Of a stretch of 5,951 bases of DNA, positions 1 to 5,307 are shown piece by piece. A program made the position numbers and the translations under genes. The DNA comes from Lachnospiraceae bacterium. Its GTDB lineage: Bacteria > Bacillota > Clostridia > Lachnospirales > Lachnospiraceae. The notes beneath the pieces are model-generated. The model worked only from the letters and a program-made list of their open reading frames with translations, was not told where the DNA came from and searched no databases. Position 1 is the stretch's first letter. Every line of letters begins with the position of its first letter. The stretch covers positions 1 through 5,951 of the forward strand of contig CAAEHZ010000529.1 of NCBI GenBank assembly GCA_900755865.1. Direction: 5' to 3'.

Positions 1-20
1 CATCCGGGCTTTTCTTATTT
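1..20 (+). terminator. Possible 3' half of a terminator hairpin cut by the window edge
   Basis: The window opens with CATCCGGGCTTTTC followed by a T-rich stretch. This looks like the descending arm and T-tract of an intrinsic terminator whose other arm would lie left of base 1. If so, it would end a plus-strand gene outside the window. It could also serve the minus-strand chemotaxis gene that stops at 39, because the reverse complement supplies an A-rich, GC arm. Only one arm is visible, so this is inference. Confidence 0.3.
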
Positions 21-38
21 TATGTAAACTGCTGCAGC

Positions 39-1367
39 TTAGTTTCTTAACTTGAAGGATGCAAGCAGTCCATTCAAAGACTGTGCAGAAGCGGACAATT
101 CCTCGCTGGTAGCGGATACTTCCTCGGAAGCTGCGGAGTTAGACTGTACAACTCCGTTAATCTGCTCAACTGCCTGAGAAATCTGCTGAATGGTTTCAGC
201 CTGTCCGTCGGAAACGGTTCTGATTTTTGCAACCTCCAGTACAACATTGTCAAGCTCTTTAATCATGTTGTTCATGTACTGGGAAGTCTGAACAGCGGTA
301 TCATTTCCGATGGTAATCTGTGCTACGTTATTGCCAAGCATATCTCTTGTTTCTACTGCGGAGGAAGCACTTTCCTCAGCCAGCTTCTTGATTTGTTCTG
401 CAACGACTGCGAAGCCTCTTCCGGCATCTCCGGCTCTTGCTGCTTCGATGGAAGCGTTCAGGGAAAGGAGATTTGTCTGGGAAGCAATGCTTTCGATTTT
501 TTCTACAACCATCTGGATATCGTTGGAAGTATTGGTAATACGTTCCATAGCGGTCATCAGTTCTTCCATTTTTGCCTTGCCGTTGTCTGCCTGAACAGCA
601 ATCAGCTTTGCCTTGTCATGTACAATGTCAGTGGATTTTGCATTTTCCAGAATCCGGTTGCTGACATCCTCTACGGAAGCAAGCAACTCTTCTACGGACG
701 CAGCCTGGTCGGTAGCACCCTCTGCAAGACTCTGGGCACTTTCAGCAAGCTGGGAAGAACCGGCGGAAACCTGTCCGGAAGCCTCCTGTACATCGCCGAG
801 AGTAGCACTAATCTGATCCTCCATGGTAACAAGTGCCTCTAAAATAGAAGAGAAATCCCCAACATACATTTCCTTATTGTTGGACCTGGCAGCAAAATTA
901 CCCTTGGAAAACTCGGTTACAAGCTGATTTAAGTCAGTCAGCACATCCTTTAAGAAAGTGGAAGTGGTACGGAAGCTTTCAGCCAGCGTTCCAAGTTCAT
1001 CCTCGGAATGGTACTGGATATCAATGTTCAAATCGCCCTGCGCCATCTGCTTTGCAGCCTTTTCCAGTTCATTTACCGGCTGTGAGATGTTAGCGGAAAC
1101 CTGTCTGCCGGATTTAAAGCAGACAAGAAGGGTCAGGATAAAGAAAACAATGCTGAAGAGAACCACCAGCGTCTGAAAAACGATAACGTGGGTATAGCTT
1201 CCGCTTCCTTCAGGGAGCTGCTTTACCAGAGAACGGATAATGTAGCTGGAGTAGGTTGTGTACAGGTTCAGGAACAGGCTGTTTAAAAGAAAAACGGCGA
1301 TAATGACTTTAAACAGTGCATCAATTTTCTGTTGGATTTTCAGATTCCGAATTTTTTTTAGGTTCAT
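39..1367 (-). CDS. Methyl-accepting chemotaxis protein without a sizeable extracytoplasmic sensor domain
   Basis: This is a chemoreceptor of 442 residues that should signal to the CheA/CheW complex from the cytoplasmic membrane. Two hydrophobic segments (about residues 18-40 and 60-84) are separated by only about 20 residues, so there is no room for a periplasmic-type ligand domain. A HAMP linker follows (about 85-138, with the DELG motif at 123-126), then a second HAMP-like stretch (about 140-190, including KGNF and YVGDF). The rest is a long coiled-coil signalling domain. Its hairpin tip is unmistakable (about 294-320, with [17 protein letters not shown] and [10 protein letters not shown]). 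The C-terminus ends LASFKLRN, with no NWETF-type CheR/CheB tether. The start is set by AGGAGG (complement of 1376-1381), 8 nt before the ATG. It is transcribed divergently from spoVAB. The ligand is unknown; the input may come from the membrane segments, the short loop or a partner protein. Confidence 0.95.
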   Translation of the reverse strand: MNLKKIRNLKIQQKIDALFKVIIAVFLLNSLFLNLYTTYSSYIIRSLVKQLPEGSGSYTHVIVFQTLVVLFSIVFFILTLLVCFKSGRQVSANISQPVNELEKAAKQMAQGDLNIDIQYHSEDELGTLAESFRTTSTFLKDVLTDLNQLVTEFSKGNFAARSNNKEMYVGDFSSILEALVTMEDQISATLGDVQEASGQVSAGSSQLAESAQSLAEGATDQAASVEELLASVEDVSNRILENAKSTDIVHDKAKLIAVQADNGKAKMEELMTAMERITNTSNDIQMVVEKIESIASQTNLLSLNASIEAARAGDAGRGFAVVAEQIKKLAEESASSAVETRDMLGNNVAQITIGNDTAVQTSQYMNNMIKELDNVVLEVAKIRTVSDGQAETIQQISQAVEQINGVVQSNSAASEEVSATSEELSASAQSLNGLLASFKLRN

Positions 1368-1416
1368 GTTGGTTGCCTCCTGTCAATATTTCTCAAAATT
1401 CGTCGATTGTTTACTT

Positions 1417-1448
1417 ATTATATTACTGATAATCAGGAGACTTGTCAA
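1417..1448 (-). promoter_or_regulatory. Sigma-A-type promoter for the chemotaxis gene
   Basis: On the minus strand a perfect TTGACA (complement of 1443-1448) is followed after 17 nt by TAATAT (complement of 1420-1425). A perfect TATAAT (complement of 1417-1422) sits three bases further on, at 20-nt spacing. The leader would be about 45 nt. A search for a sigma-D (flagellar) promoter, TAAA-N15-GCCGATAA, found only a TAAA with a poor -10, so housekeeping expression is more likely. Confidence 0.6.
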
Positions 1449-1479
1449 GCCATATAGGGGTGGACAAACCCTGAAAAAA

Positions 1480-1510
1480 AGTATATTTTACAGTTTTTTT
1501 ACAAATACTG
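1480..1510 (+). promoter_or_regulatory. Candidate forespore (sigma-F/sigma-G) promoter for spoVAB-spoVAA
   Basis: AGTATA (1480-1485) and AATACTG (1504-1510) are separated by 18 nt. The known Bacillus sigma-G pattern is roughly TGHATR, 17-18 nt, CATACTA. The -35 matches at 5 of 6 positions and the -10 at 5 of 7. It lies 34 nt before the spoVAB start. The spoVAC promoter in this window has the same spacer length and a -10 differing by one base, which supports the call. The -35 overlaps an A7/T7 inverted repeat (1474-1480 with 1494-1500). Confidence 0.5.
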
Positions 1511-1544
1511 AAAAGAAAAAATTGACAGGGAAAGGCAACGGAAA

Positions 1545-2027
1545 ATGATAAAGATTTTATTCCTGATTCTGGCAGGAACAGCGTATGGAGTACTTTCCTC
1601 GGCAGGGGTTTTTACTGTGCTGGTAGCGGTCGGACTTGTTCCCCGGTTTGCAGGACAGACCCATACGGCAGACAAGGTATTATTATATGAAGAGATGGTG
1701 ATTTTCGGAACTGTTGCAGGCTGTATTTTCAGTGTGTTTTCCCGGTACTGCACACCGGCAGCCTGGTTTTTGACACACTTTCCGAATCAGTTGGAGCTCT
1801 GGAGACTGCTGGGCAGGTCTGTTCAGCTGGTTTTCGGATTTTTTGCGGGAACCTTTATCGGATGTCTTGCGCTGGCGATTGCGGAGATGCTGGACAGTAT
1901 TCCCATATTTACAAGAAGGATTTCTTTCAGACATGGTCTGGGATGGGCGATTTTAAGCATGGCAGCAGGAAAGCTCTGTGGTTCCCTGCTGTACTTTTTA
2001 CTGGAGCTTCACCGGACAGCTGTATAG
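1545..2027 (+). CDS. spoVAB: Stage V sporulation protein AB (SpoVAB)
   Basis: This is a small integral membrane protein (160 residues) of the SpoVA system, which handles Ca-dipicolinate uptake during sporulation and its release at germination. SpoVAB is a conserved accessory component whose exact biochemical role is not established. The sequence suggests four membrane segments (about residues 4-30, 47-66, 92-114 and 131-154). It matches remembered Bacillus SpoVAB in the LVPR motif after the first helix (31-34), the YE pair (48-49), and the block AEMLDSIPIFTRR (113-125) followed by a GK...GSL C-terminal helix. The Bacillus protein is about 140 residues; the extra length here lies mainly in a loop at about 66-90. 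The ribosome binding site is modest (AAAGG, 1531-1535). spoVAA follows after 46 nt, the reverse of the Bacillus subtilis order AA-AB. Recognition is by family resemblance from memory. Confidence 0.85.
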   Translation: MIKILFLILAGTAYGVLSSAGVFTVLVAVGLVPRFAGQTHTADKVLLYEEMVIFGTVAGCIFSVFSRYCTPAAWFLTHFPNQLELWRLLGRSVQLVFGFFAGTFIGCLALAIAEMLDSIPIFTRRISFRHGLGWAILSMAAGKLCGSLLYFLLELHRTAV

Positions 2028-2035
2028 GGAAAAGG

Positions 2036-2054
2036 GTGTGCACAAAGGGCACAC
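2036..2054 (+). other. Small hairpin between spoVAB and spoVAA
   Basis: GTGTGC (2036-2041) and GCACAC (2049-2054) form a perfect 6-bp stem with a 7-nt loop (ACAAAGG). It sits between the spoVAB stop and the spoVAA ribosome binding site (GGGGGA, 2063-2068). No T-tract follows, so it is not a terminator. It might tune mRNA stability or translation of spoVAA, or be chance. Confidence 0.35.
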
Positions 2055-2073
2055 GCAGAAATGGGGGATTAGG

Positions 2074-2700
2074 ATGCAGAATGTGACAGTATATGTGAAA
2101 TGTGAGAGGAATCTGGAGGTGGCAAAGCCGGATGTATATGCGGCGGATATTGCCTCCGTCAGGTGCGCGGATAAGCCGACAGAGGCGAAATGCAGGGCGG
2201 TCAAGGTATATCATTTTTCGGAAAAAGAACCGAAGCGATGTGTTATCAGTGCCCTGAAGTTGGTGGAGAAAATGGAGGAAGCCTGTCCGGGGATTACCGT
2301 GCAACCCATCGGGGAGGCTGACGTACTTGTGGAATGGGTGCAGGTAGGGAAGTATAAGGGCTGGCGGCAGTGGATAAAGGTATTTTTTGTCTGCCTGATT
2401 AGCTTTTTCGGCACCGCATTTACCATAATGGCGTACCATAATGACGTGGGAATCAATGATGTATTTACGGAAATTTACAGGATGGTAATGAATCAGGAAC
2501 CGGCGGGATTGAACACGCTGGAGGTTTCCTATTCTGTGGGGCTGGCGGCAGGTATTATTCTGTTCTTTAACCATGTAGGAGGAAGGCGGCTGACGAAGGA
2601 TCCTACCCCGATTGAGGTTGCCATGCGCAATTATGAAGAGGATGTGGACAAGGCACTGATTGCCCAGGCGGGCAGAGAGGGGAAGGAAGAGGAACCCTGA
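2074..2700 (+). CDS. spoVAA: Stage V sporulation protein AA (SpoVAA)
   Basis: This is a component of the SpoVA dipicolinate channel system in the inner spore membrane. It has 208 residues from the chosen start, close to the roughly 206 of Bacillus SpoVAA. The N-terminal half (about 1-95) is soluble and strand-rich (NVTVYVKCERNLEV at the start). Two membrane segments follow (about 101-121 and 148-166). The diagnostic block is near the end: FFNHVGGRRLTKDPTP (164-179), then IEVAMRNYEEDVDK (180-193), corresponding to the FNH...KRL..EPSPLEVEMFNYQ region of the Bacillus protein. The frame stays open upstream into spoVAB. The ATG at 2074 is preferred because GGGGGA lies 5 nt before it and the length fits. 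The tail is acidic (GKEEEP). It is probably co-transcribed with spoVAB from the forespore promoter at 1480-1510. Confidence 0.88.
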   Translation: MQNVTVYVKCERNLEVAKPDVYAADIASVRCADKPTEAKCRAVKVYHFSEKEPKRCVISALKLVEKMEEACPGITVQPIGEADVLVEWVQVGKYKGWRQWIKVFFVCLISFFGTAFTIMAYHNDVGINDVFTEIYRMVMNQEPAGLNTLEVSYSVGLAAGIILFFNHVGGRRLTKDPTPIEVAMRNYEEDVDKALIAQAGREGKEEEP

Positions 2701-2703
2701 GTA

Positions 2704-2744
2704 AAAAGGCCTTCGAGGCTTAGTTAAAGCCCCGGAAGCCTTTT
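2704..2744. terminator. Bidirectional terminator shared by spoVAA and the YitT-family gene
   Basis: Arms at 2704-2721 and 2727-2744 pair over 18 positions with two mismatches and one G-T wobble around a 5-nt loop. The plus strand ends in TTTT and the minus strand in TTTTT, so the hairpin can act both ways between the convergent genes. The YitT-family stop codon (2720-2722) lies at the top of the stem, so the end of that coding region forms one arm. Confidence 0.75.
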
Positions 2745-3586
2745 CCGATAATTTCGCTGCTGTTGGTGATGGCGATGAAGGCGTTTGGCTGGTGCTTACG
2801 GATAAAGGTACGCAGCTCCACAGCCTGACTCCGCTTCATGATAGTGATGATAATTGTCTTGGGCTGATGCTCATAGGCTCCCTCGGCATGATAAATTGTA
2901 GCACTGCGGTTCAGGGTGTGGACAATAAAGTCGCAGATGGGCTGCGGGTCGTCGCAGATAATGGTAAAATATTTACAGAGGTTGATATTTTCGATAACAT
3001 CGTCCACAACCAGTGATTTTGCCAGAAGTCCGCAGAGGGAGAACAGTCCCGTCTGGGCATCAAAGACAAGGCAGGCTGCCACAACGATGCCTACGTCCAC
3101 CAGAAACAGGGCGGAACCGATATTCAGCTTTGTGTATTTTTTTAAAATCATGGCGATAATATCCGTACCGCCGCCGGAGGCACCCATATTAAAGAAGATG
3201 GCGGCACTGAAAGCCGGAAGGACAATGGCAAAAATCAGTTCCAGTACAGGCTGCTGCGTCAGGGGATGCTCCATGGGAAAAAGAATTTCCGCTGCGGAAA
3301 GCCCCACAGAGGTCAGAACACTGACGTAGACAGTTTTAATACCGGCATCCTTCCCAAGAAAAATAAAGCCAAGGAGAAGAAGCAGCATATTGATAATAAA
3401 GGTCAGATTTCCGGGAGTGGCGGGCAGAACGGCACTTAAAACCACGGCAATACCGGTAACGCCGCCAAAGGAAAAGTTATTGGGAAATTTGAAAAGATAA
3501 ACGCCCACAACCAGTATCAGCGTGGAAACGGTCAGAAGAAAATATTCCCGCAGGGTATTTATAAGGTTCATTTTAGAACTTGCCAT
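2720..3586 (-). CDS. YitT family membrane protein (DUF161 plus C-terminal DUF2179)
   Basis: This is a multi-pass membrane protein of 288 residues in the YitT family, common in Firmicutes as several paralogues per genome. The biochemical function is not established; a transporter-like role is often assumed. About six or seven hydrophobic segments span residues 15-175. Two family motifs are visible: NNFSFGGVTGIA (36-47) after the first helix and the glycine-rich GASGGGTDIIA (135-145). The soluble C-terminus (about 203-285, starting KYFTIICDDPQPI) is the DUF2179 domain and ends IIGKGFRGFN. The ATG at 3586 has AAAGGA 7 nt upstream. An internal ATG at 3571 (MNLINTL) is a weaker alternative. The gene is convergent with spoVAA. 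The region upstream of its ribosome binding site is the hairpin array at 3600-4038, so transcription reaching it from upstream must cross at least part of that array. Confidence 0.92.
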   Translation of the reverse strand: MASSKMNLINTLREYFLLTVSTLILVVGVYLFKFPNNFSFGGVTGIAVVLSAVLPATPGNLTFIINMLLLLLGFIFLGKDAGIKTVYVSVLTSVGLSAAEILFPMEHPLTQQPVLELIFAIVLPAFSAAIFFNMGASGGGTDIIAMILKKYTKLNIGSALFLVDVGIVVAACLVFDAQTGLFSLCGLLAKSLVVDDVIENINLCKYFTIICDDPQPICDFIVHTLNRSATIYHAEGAYEHQPKTIIITIMKRSQAVELRTFIRKHQPNAFIAITNSSEIIGKGFRGFN

Positions 3587-3608
3587 GATGAGGTCCTTTC
3601 TCGCAAAT

Positions 3609-3647
3609 GCGCGCCGGCGCGCTTACTGTCCTGCTAAACGCAGGACA
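3609..3647 (-). other. Head hairpin pair of unit A
   Basis: The first stem is GCGCG/CGCGC (3609-3613 with 3618-3622) around CCGG. The second is TGTCCTGC/GCAGGACA (3627-3634 with 3640-3647) around TAAAC. Both stems recur unchanged in unit C, while the first loop differs. Confidence 0.7.
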
Positions 3648-3661
3648 TATAGAATAAACTC

Positions 3662-3711
3662 ACGAACCCGCGTTGCCGCGCTCTATCGCCCTGCTGCGCA
3701 TGGCTGTTCGT
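3662..3711 (-). other. Branched hairpin in the unit B head with a GNRA-type loop
   Basis: An outer stem ACGAAC/GTTCGT (3662-3667 with 3706-3711) encloses a CGCG/CGCG hairpin (3669-3672 with 3677-3680). Read on the minus strand, the inner loop is GCAA, a classic GNRA tetraloop. On the plus strand it would be TTGC. This is one reason to favour the minus strand as the folded RNA. Confidence 0.5.
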
Positions 3712-3727
3712 TCGTTAATAGGCGCAT

Positions 3728-3764
3728 GAAAAACAAATATCGCCTTTGGCGCTGCTTGGTTTTC
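3728..3764 (-). other. Covarying hairpin of unit B
   Basis: GAAAAACAA (3728-3736) pairs at 8 of 9 positions with TTGGTTTTC (3756-3764). After a partly paired internal loop, CGCC/GGCG (3741-3744 with 3748-3751) closes a TTT loop. It is the counterpart of the hairpin at 3980-4018 in unit C. Confidence 0.65.
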
Positions 3765-3884
3765 GCAGTGCATCTCGAAAATCAAAGATTTTCTTCGATG
3801 TACGTGCTTCGCACTATCACACAATAAAAACGCCATATGCCTTGTGCAAGCACGGCATATGTTGCTTTTATTGTGTGGCACTGC
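3765..3884 (-). other. Large inserted hairpin module found only in unit B
   Basis: An outer 7-bp stem GCAGTGC/GCACTGC (3765-3771 with 3878-3884) encloses three hairpins. The first is GAAAATC/GATTTTC with CATC/GATG below it. The second is a GTGC-TTC-GCAC mini-hairpin. The third is a long one with CACACAATAAAA (3818-3829) pairing perfectly with TTTTATTGTGTG (3866-3877) and CATATGCC (3834-3841) pairing perfectly with GGCATATG (3854-3861). Unit C lacks this module, which largely explains the length difference between B and C. Confidence 0.7.
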
Positions 3885-3899
3885 TCATTGCCTGCGCTC

Positions 3900-3909
3900 A
3901 TTATATCAT
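3900..3909 (-). promoter_or_regulatory. Extended -10 promoter motif at the minus-strand start of unit B
   Basis: The minus strand reads TATGATATAATGAGC. It contains TATAAT (complement of 3900-3905) preceded by TG one base away, the extended -10 pattern TGNTATAAT. No recognisable -35 lies 17 nt upstream, because the unit C head occupies that place. It points through units B and A toward the YitT-family gene. Confidence 0.4.
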
Positions 3910-3921
3910 AAACTCGCAAAT

Positions 3922-3960
3922 GCGCGCTATCGCGCTTATTGTCCTGCTAAACGCAGGACA
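3922..3960 (-). other. Head hairpin pair of unit C
   Basis: The stems are GCGCG/CGCGC (3922-3926 with 3931-3935) around CTAT and TGTCCTGC/GCAGGACA (3940-3947 with 3953-3960) around TAAAC. Compared with unit A, all four base differences across the 49-nt head fall outside the stems: three in the first loop and one between the hairpins. Confidence 0.7.
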
Positions 3961-3970
3961 TTTGCTCGTT

Positions 3971-4030
3971 AATGAGCCCAGAAAACCAAATGGCTGCTTC
4001 GCAGCCGCTTGGTTTTCTCTGAGGCTCATT
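3971..4030 (-). other. Long tail hairpin of unit C
   Basis: Three stacked stems pair perfectly: AATGAGCC/GGCTCATT (3971-3978 with 4023-4030), AGAAAACCAA/TTGGTTTTCT (3980-3989 with 4009-4018) and GGCTGC/GCAGCC (3992-3997 with 4001-4006). They are separated by a 1x4 and a 2x2 internal loop, and the apical loop is TTC. No T-tract follows on either strand, so it is not a standard terminator. Confidence 0.75.
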
Positions 4031-4037
4031 ATATCAT
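4028..4037 (-). promoter_or_regulatory. Extended -10 promoter motif at the minus-strand start of unit C
   Basis: The same TGATATAAT motif as in unit B occurs here; TATAAT is the complement of 4028-4033. The hexamer 17 nt upstream is ATGCAA, a poor -35. Transcription from here would start close to the first base of the long tail hairpin. This is the best visible candidate for a promoter leading into the YitT-family gene. Confidence 0.45.
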
Positions 4038-4044
4038 ACCCGGC

Positions 4045-4073
4045 TTGAATTTGCATCCTGCATTTCGTATACT
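4045..4073 (+). promoter_or_regulatory. Sigma-A-type promoter for the M24 peptidase gene
   Basis: TTGAAT (4045-4050) and TATACT (4068-4073) are spaced by exactly 17 nt, matching the consensus hexamers at 4 of 6 and 5 of 6 positions. The -35 begins 6 nt after the end of repeat unit C. The spacer contains an imperfect palindrome around TGCATCCTGCA. Confidence 0.55.
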
Positions 4074-4132
4074 GGGGGAAGCAGGGATTTTGCATAGCTC
4101 TGAAAAGTTACTGATGCAGGAGGAGAATGGAA

Positions 4133-5236
4133 ATGAACGAGGAAAGAGTAAAGGTTGTTTTAAAGAAGATGCGGGAAATGGGGTTAAAGCAGATAATCCT
4201 GACAGACCCGACTTCTCTTTTTTATCTGACAGGACATTTTGAGGAACCGATAGAGCGGTTCTGGGCGCTATATCTCACGGAAACAGGAAATCACAGGCTG
4301 GTGGCAAACAGGCTGTTTACGCTGCCGGAGGTGGAGGGCGTGGAGATTCTCTGGTATGCAGACGGGGAAAGCGCTGTGGAAAAGCTGCTGCCCTTTTTAC
4401 AGAGAGAGGAAAGTCTTGGAATTGACGGAAATATGAAGGCGAGATTTTTGCTGGATCTGATGAAAAATGAGGCTGCAAAGGAATATCGGGATGCATCCGA
4501 GGTCATGAAGCAGGTCAGAGCCCGCAAGGATGCCTTTGAACAGGAAAAGATGCAGGAGGCTTCTTTGATAAATGATGCAGCCATGGCAAAATTCCGGGAA
4601 TTGATTCGTCCCGGAGTGACAGAACTGGACATTGCAGACAAAATGCTTGGCATCTATAAGGAACTGGGAGCGGATGATTATTCCTTTACCCCACTGGTGG
4701 GCTTTGGAGGGAATGCTGCAAACGGGCATCATGGACCGGATAAGACACCTTTAAAAGAGGGGGACTGCGTACTTTTTGATGTGGGCTGTAAGAAGGACGG
4801 CTTCTGTTCGGACATGACAAGAACCTTTTTCTATGGAGAGCCGGACGAGGAGAGCAGAAGGGTTTATGAAATTGTTCTGAAAGCGCAGCTTGCGGCGGAA
4901 GCAGTTATCCGTCCGGGCATATTGCTTTCCGAGGTGGACAGGACGGCAAGACAGGTCATAGAGGAAGCTGGCTACGGAGAATACTTTACTCACAGGCTGG
5001 GGCATTTCATCGGCTATGATGTCCATGAGGCTGGGGATGTTTCACCGGCTTCCGATATTGTTGCTGCTCCCGGCATGACCTTTTCCATTGAGCCGGGGAT
5101 TTATCTGCCGGGAAAGGTAGGCGTACGGATAGAGGATTTGGTGCTGGTAACGGAGGATGGAGTAAAGGTATTGAATCATTATCCCAAGGAGCTGCAGGTC
5201 ATTCCGGCAAAGCAGCGCCAGGGGCAGGAATTTTGA
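4133..5236 (+). CDS. M24 family metallopeptidase, Xaa-Pro aminopeptidase-like
   Basis: This is probably a cytoplasmic dinuclear-metal peptidase removing N-terminal residues before proline; no signal peptide or membrane segment is seen. Residues 1 to about 128 resemble the creatinase/prolidase N-terminal domain (DPTSLFYLTGHF near 25-36). The rest is a pita-bread fold M24 domain. All five expected metal ligands are present: D216 (LFDVG), D227 (SDMTR), H291 (RLGHFIG), E320 (FSIEPGIY) and E334 (RIEDLV). Accessory histidines occur in NGHHG (199-200) and DVHE (298). The length, 367 residues, is normal for the short bacterial type. ATG 4133 is chosen over ATG 4127 because AGGAGG (4118-4123) is 9 nt from the former and only 3 nt from the latter. 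It has its own sigma-A-type promoter. spoVAC follows after 71 nt with a separate promoter. Exact specificity (Xaa-Pro aminopeptidase or dipeptidase) cannot be read from the sequence. Confidence 0.92.
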   Translation: MNEERVKVVLKKMREMGLKQIILTDPTSLFYLTGHFEEPIERFWALYLTETGNHRLVANRLFTLPEVEGVEILWYADGESAVEKLLPFLQREESLGIDGNMKARFLLDLMKNEAAKEYRDASEVMKQVRARKDAFEQEKMQEASLINDAAMAKFRELIRPGVTELDIADKMLGIYKELGADDYSFTPLVGFGGNAANGHHGPDKTPLKEGDCVLFDVGCKKDGFCSDMTRTFFYGEPDEESRRVYEIVLKAQLAAEAVIRPGILLSEVDRTARQVIEEAGYGEYFTHRLGHFIGYDVHEAGDVSPASDIVAAPGMTFSIEPGIYLPGKVGVRIEDLVLVTEDGVKVLNHYPKELQVIPAKQRQGQEF

Positions 5237-5244
5237 AAAATCAG

Positions 5245-5275
5245 TGCATAAGCTGCCAGACTTTCAGCCATACTG
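5245..5275 (+). promoter_or_regulatory. Forespore (sigma-G/sigma-F) promoter for spoVAC
   Basis: TGCATA (5245-5250), an 18-nt spacer, then CATACTG (5269-5275). This fits the Bacillus sigma-G pattern at all 6 positions of the -35 and 6 of 7 of the -10 (CATACTA). Transcription would begin about 5282, leaving a leader of about 25 nt before the ATG at 5308. This also argues against the TTG start at 5233, which lies upstream of the promoter. Confidence 0.65.
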
Positions 5276-5307
5276 TAAACAGAAAACAGGAAAGGTATGG
5301 CGGATAC

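Larger units (their letters stand above)
3600..4038 (-). repeat. Array of three related hairpin-rich repeat units, probably read on the minus strand
   Basis: Three units share a head beginning CTCGCAAAT or CTCACGAAC: unit A at 3600-3658, unit B at 3659-3912 and unit C at 3913-4038. Heads A and C (3600-3648 and 3913-3961) match at 45 of 49 positions. The B head is diverged, but aligns at 17 of its first 24 positions with C and keeps the CGCG stem. Units B and C both contain TCGTTAAT and end in GCTCATTATATCATA (3896-3910 and 4024-4038). Unit A has a degenerate end (ACATATAGAATAAA). I find no convincing open reading frame, terminal inverted repeat or transposase. The minus strand is favoured because it carries the promoter-like ends, purine-rich hairpin loops (GCAA, GAA, AAA) and the orientation of the YitT-family gene next to it. 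It could be a structured RNA or leader, or a dispersed intergenic repeat. I do not recognise a named family. Confidence 0.75.

Noticed and set aside
1385..1416. Sigma-D flagellar promoter for the chemotaxis gene
   Set aside because: A TAAA is present on the minus strand, but the sequence 15 nt downstream matches GCCGATAA poorly, and a good sigma-A-type promoter lies just upstream.
1927..2574. Long open frame (215 codons) on the minus strand across spoVAA
   Set aside because: It lies opposite a clear SpoVAA coding region, has no ribosome binding site, and its translation is rich in H, P and R with no family features.
3971..4030. Intrinsic terminator
   Set aside because: The stem is strong but neither side is followed by a T-tract.
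3600..4038. CRISPR array
   Set aside because: Units have unequal lengths and internal hairpins, with no short identical repeats separated by equal-sized unique spacers and no cas genes.
3600..4038. Insertion sequence or MITE with terminal inverted repeats
   Set aside because: The unit ends (CTCGCAAAT and CATTATATCATA) are not inverted copies of each other, no target-site duplication is evident, and there is no transposase gene.
3522..4095. Several open frames of 64-101 codons on both strands within the repeat array
   Set aside because: They run through perfect inverted repeats, lack ribosome binding sites, and have no recognisable protein features. The hairpin structure explains the sequence better.
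5233..5307. TTG start for spoVAC overlapping the peptidase stop codon
   Set aside because: It would place the start upstream of a near-consensus forespore promoter at 5245-5275 and add 25 residues not found in the family.
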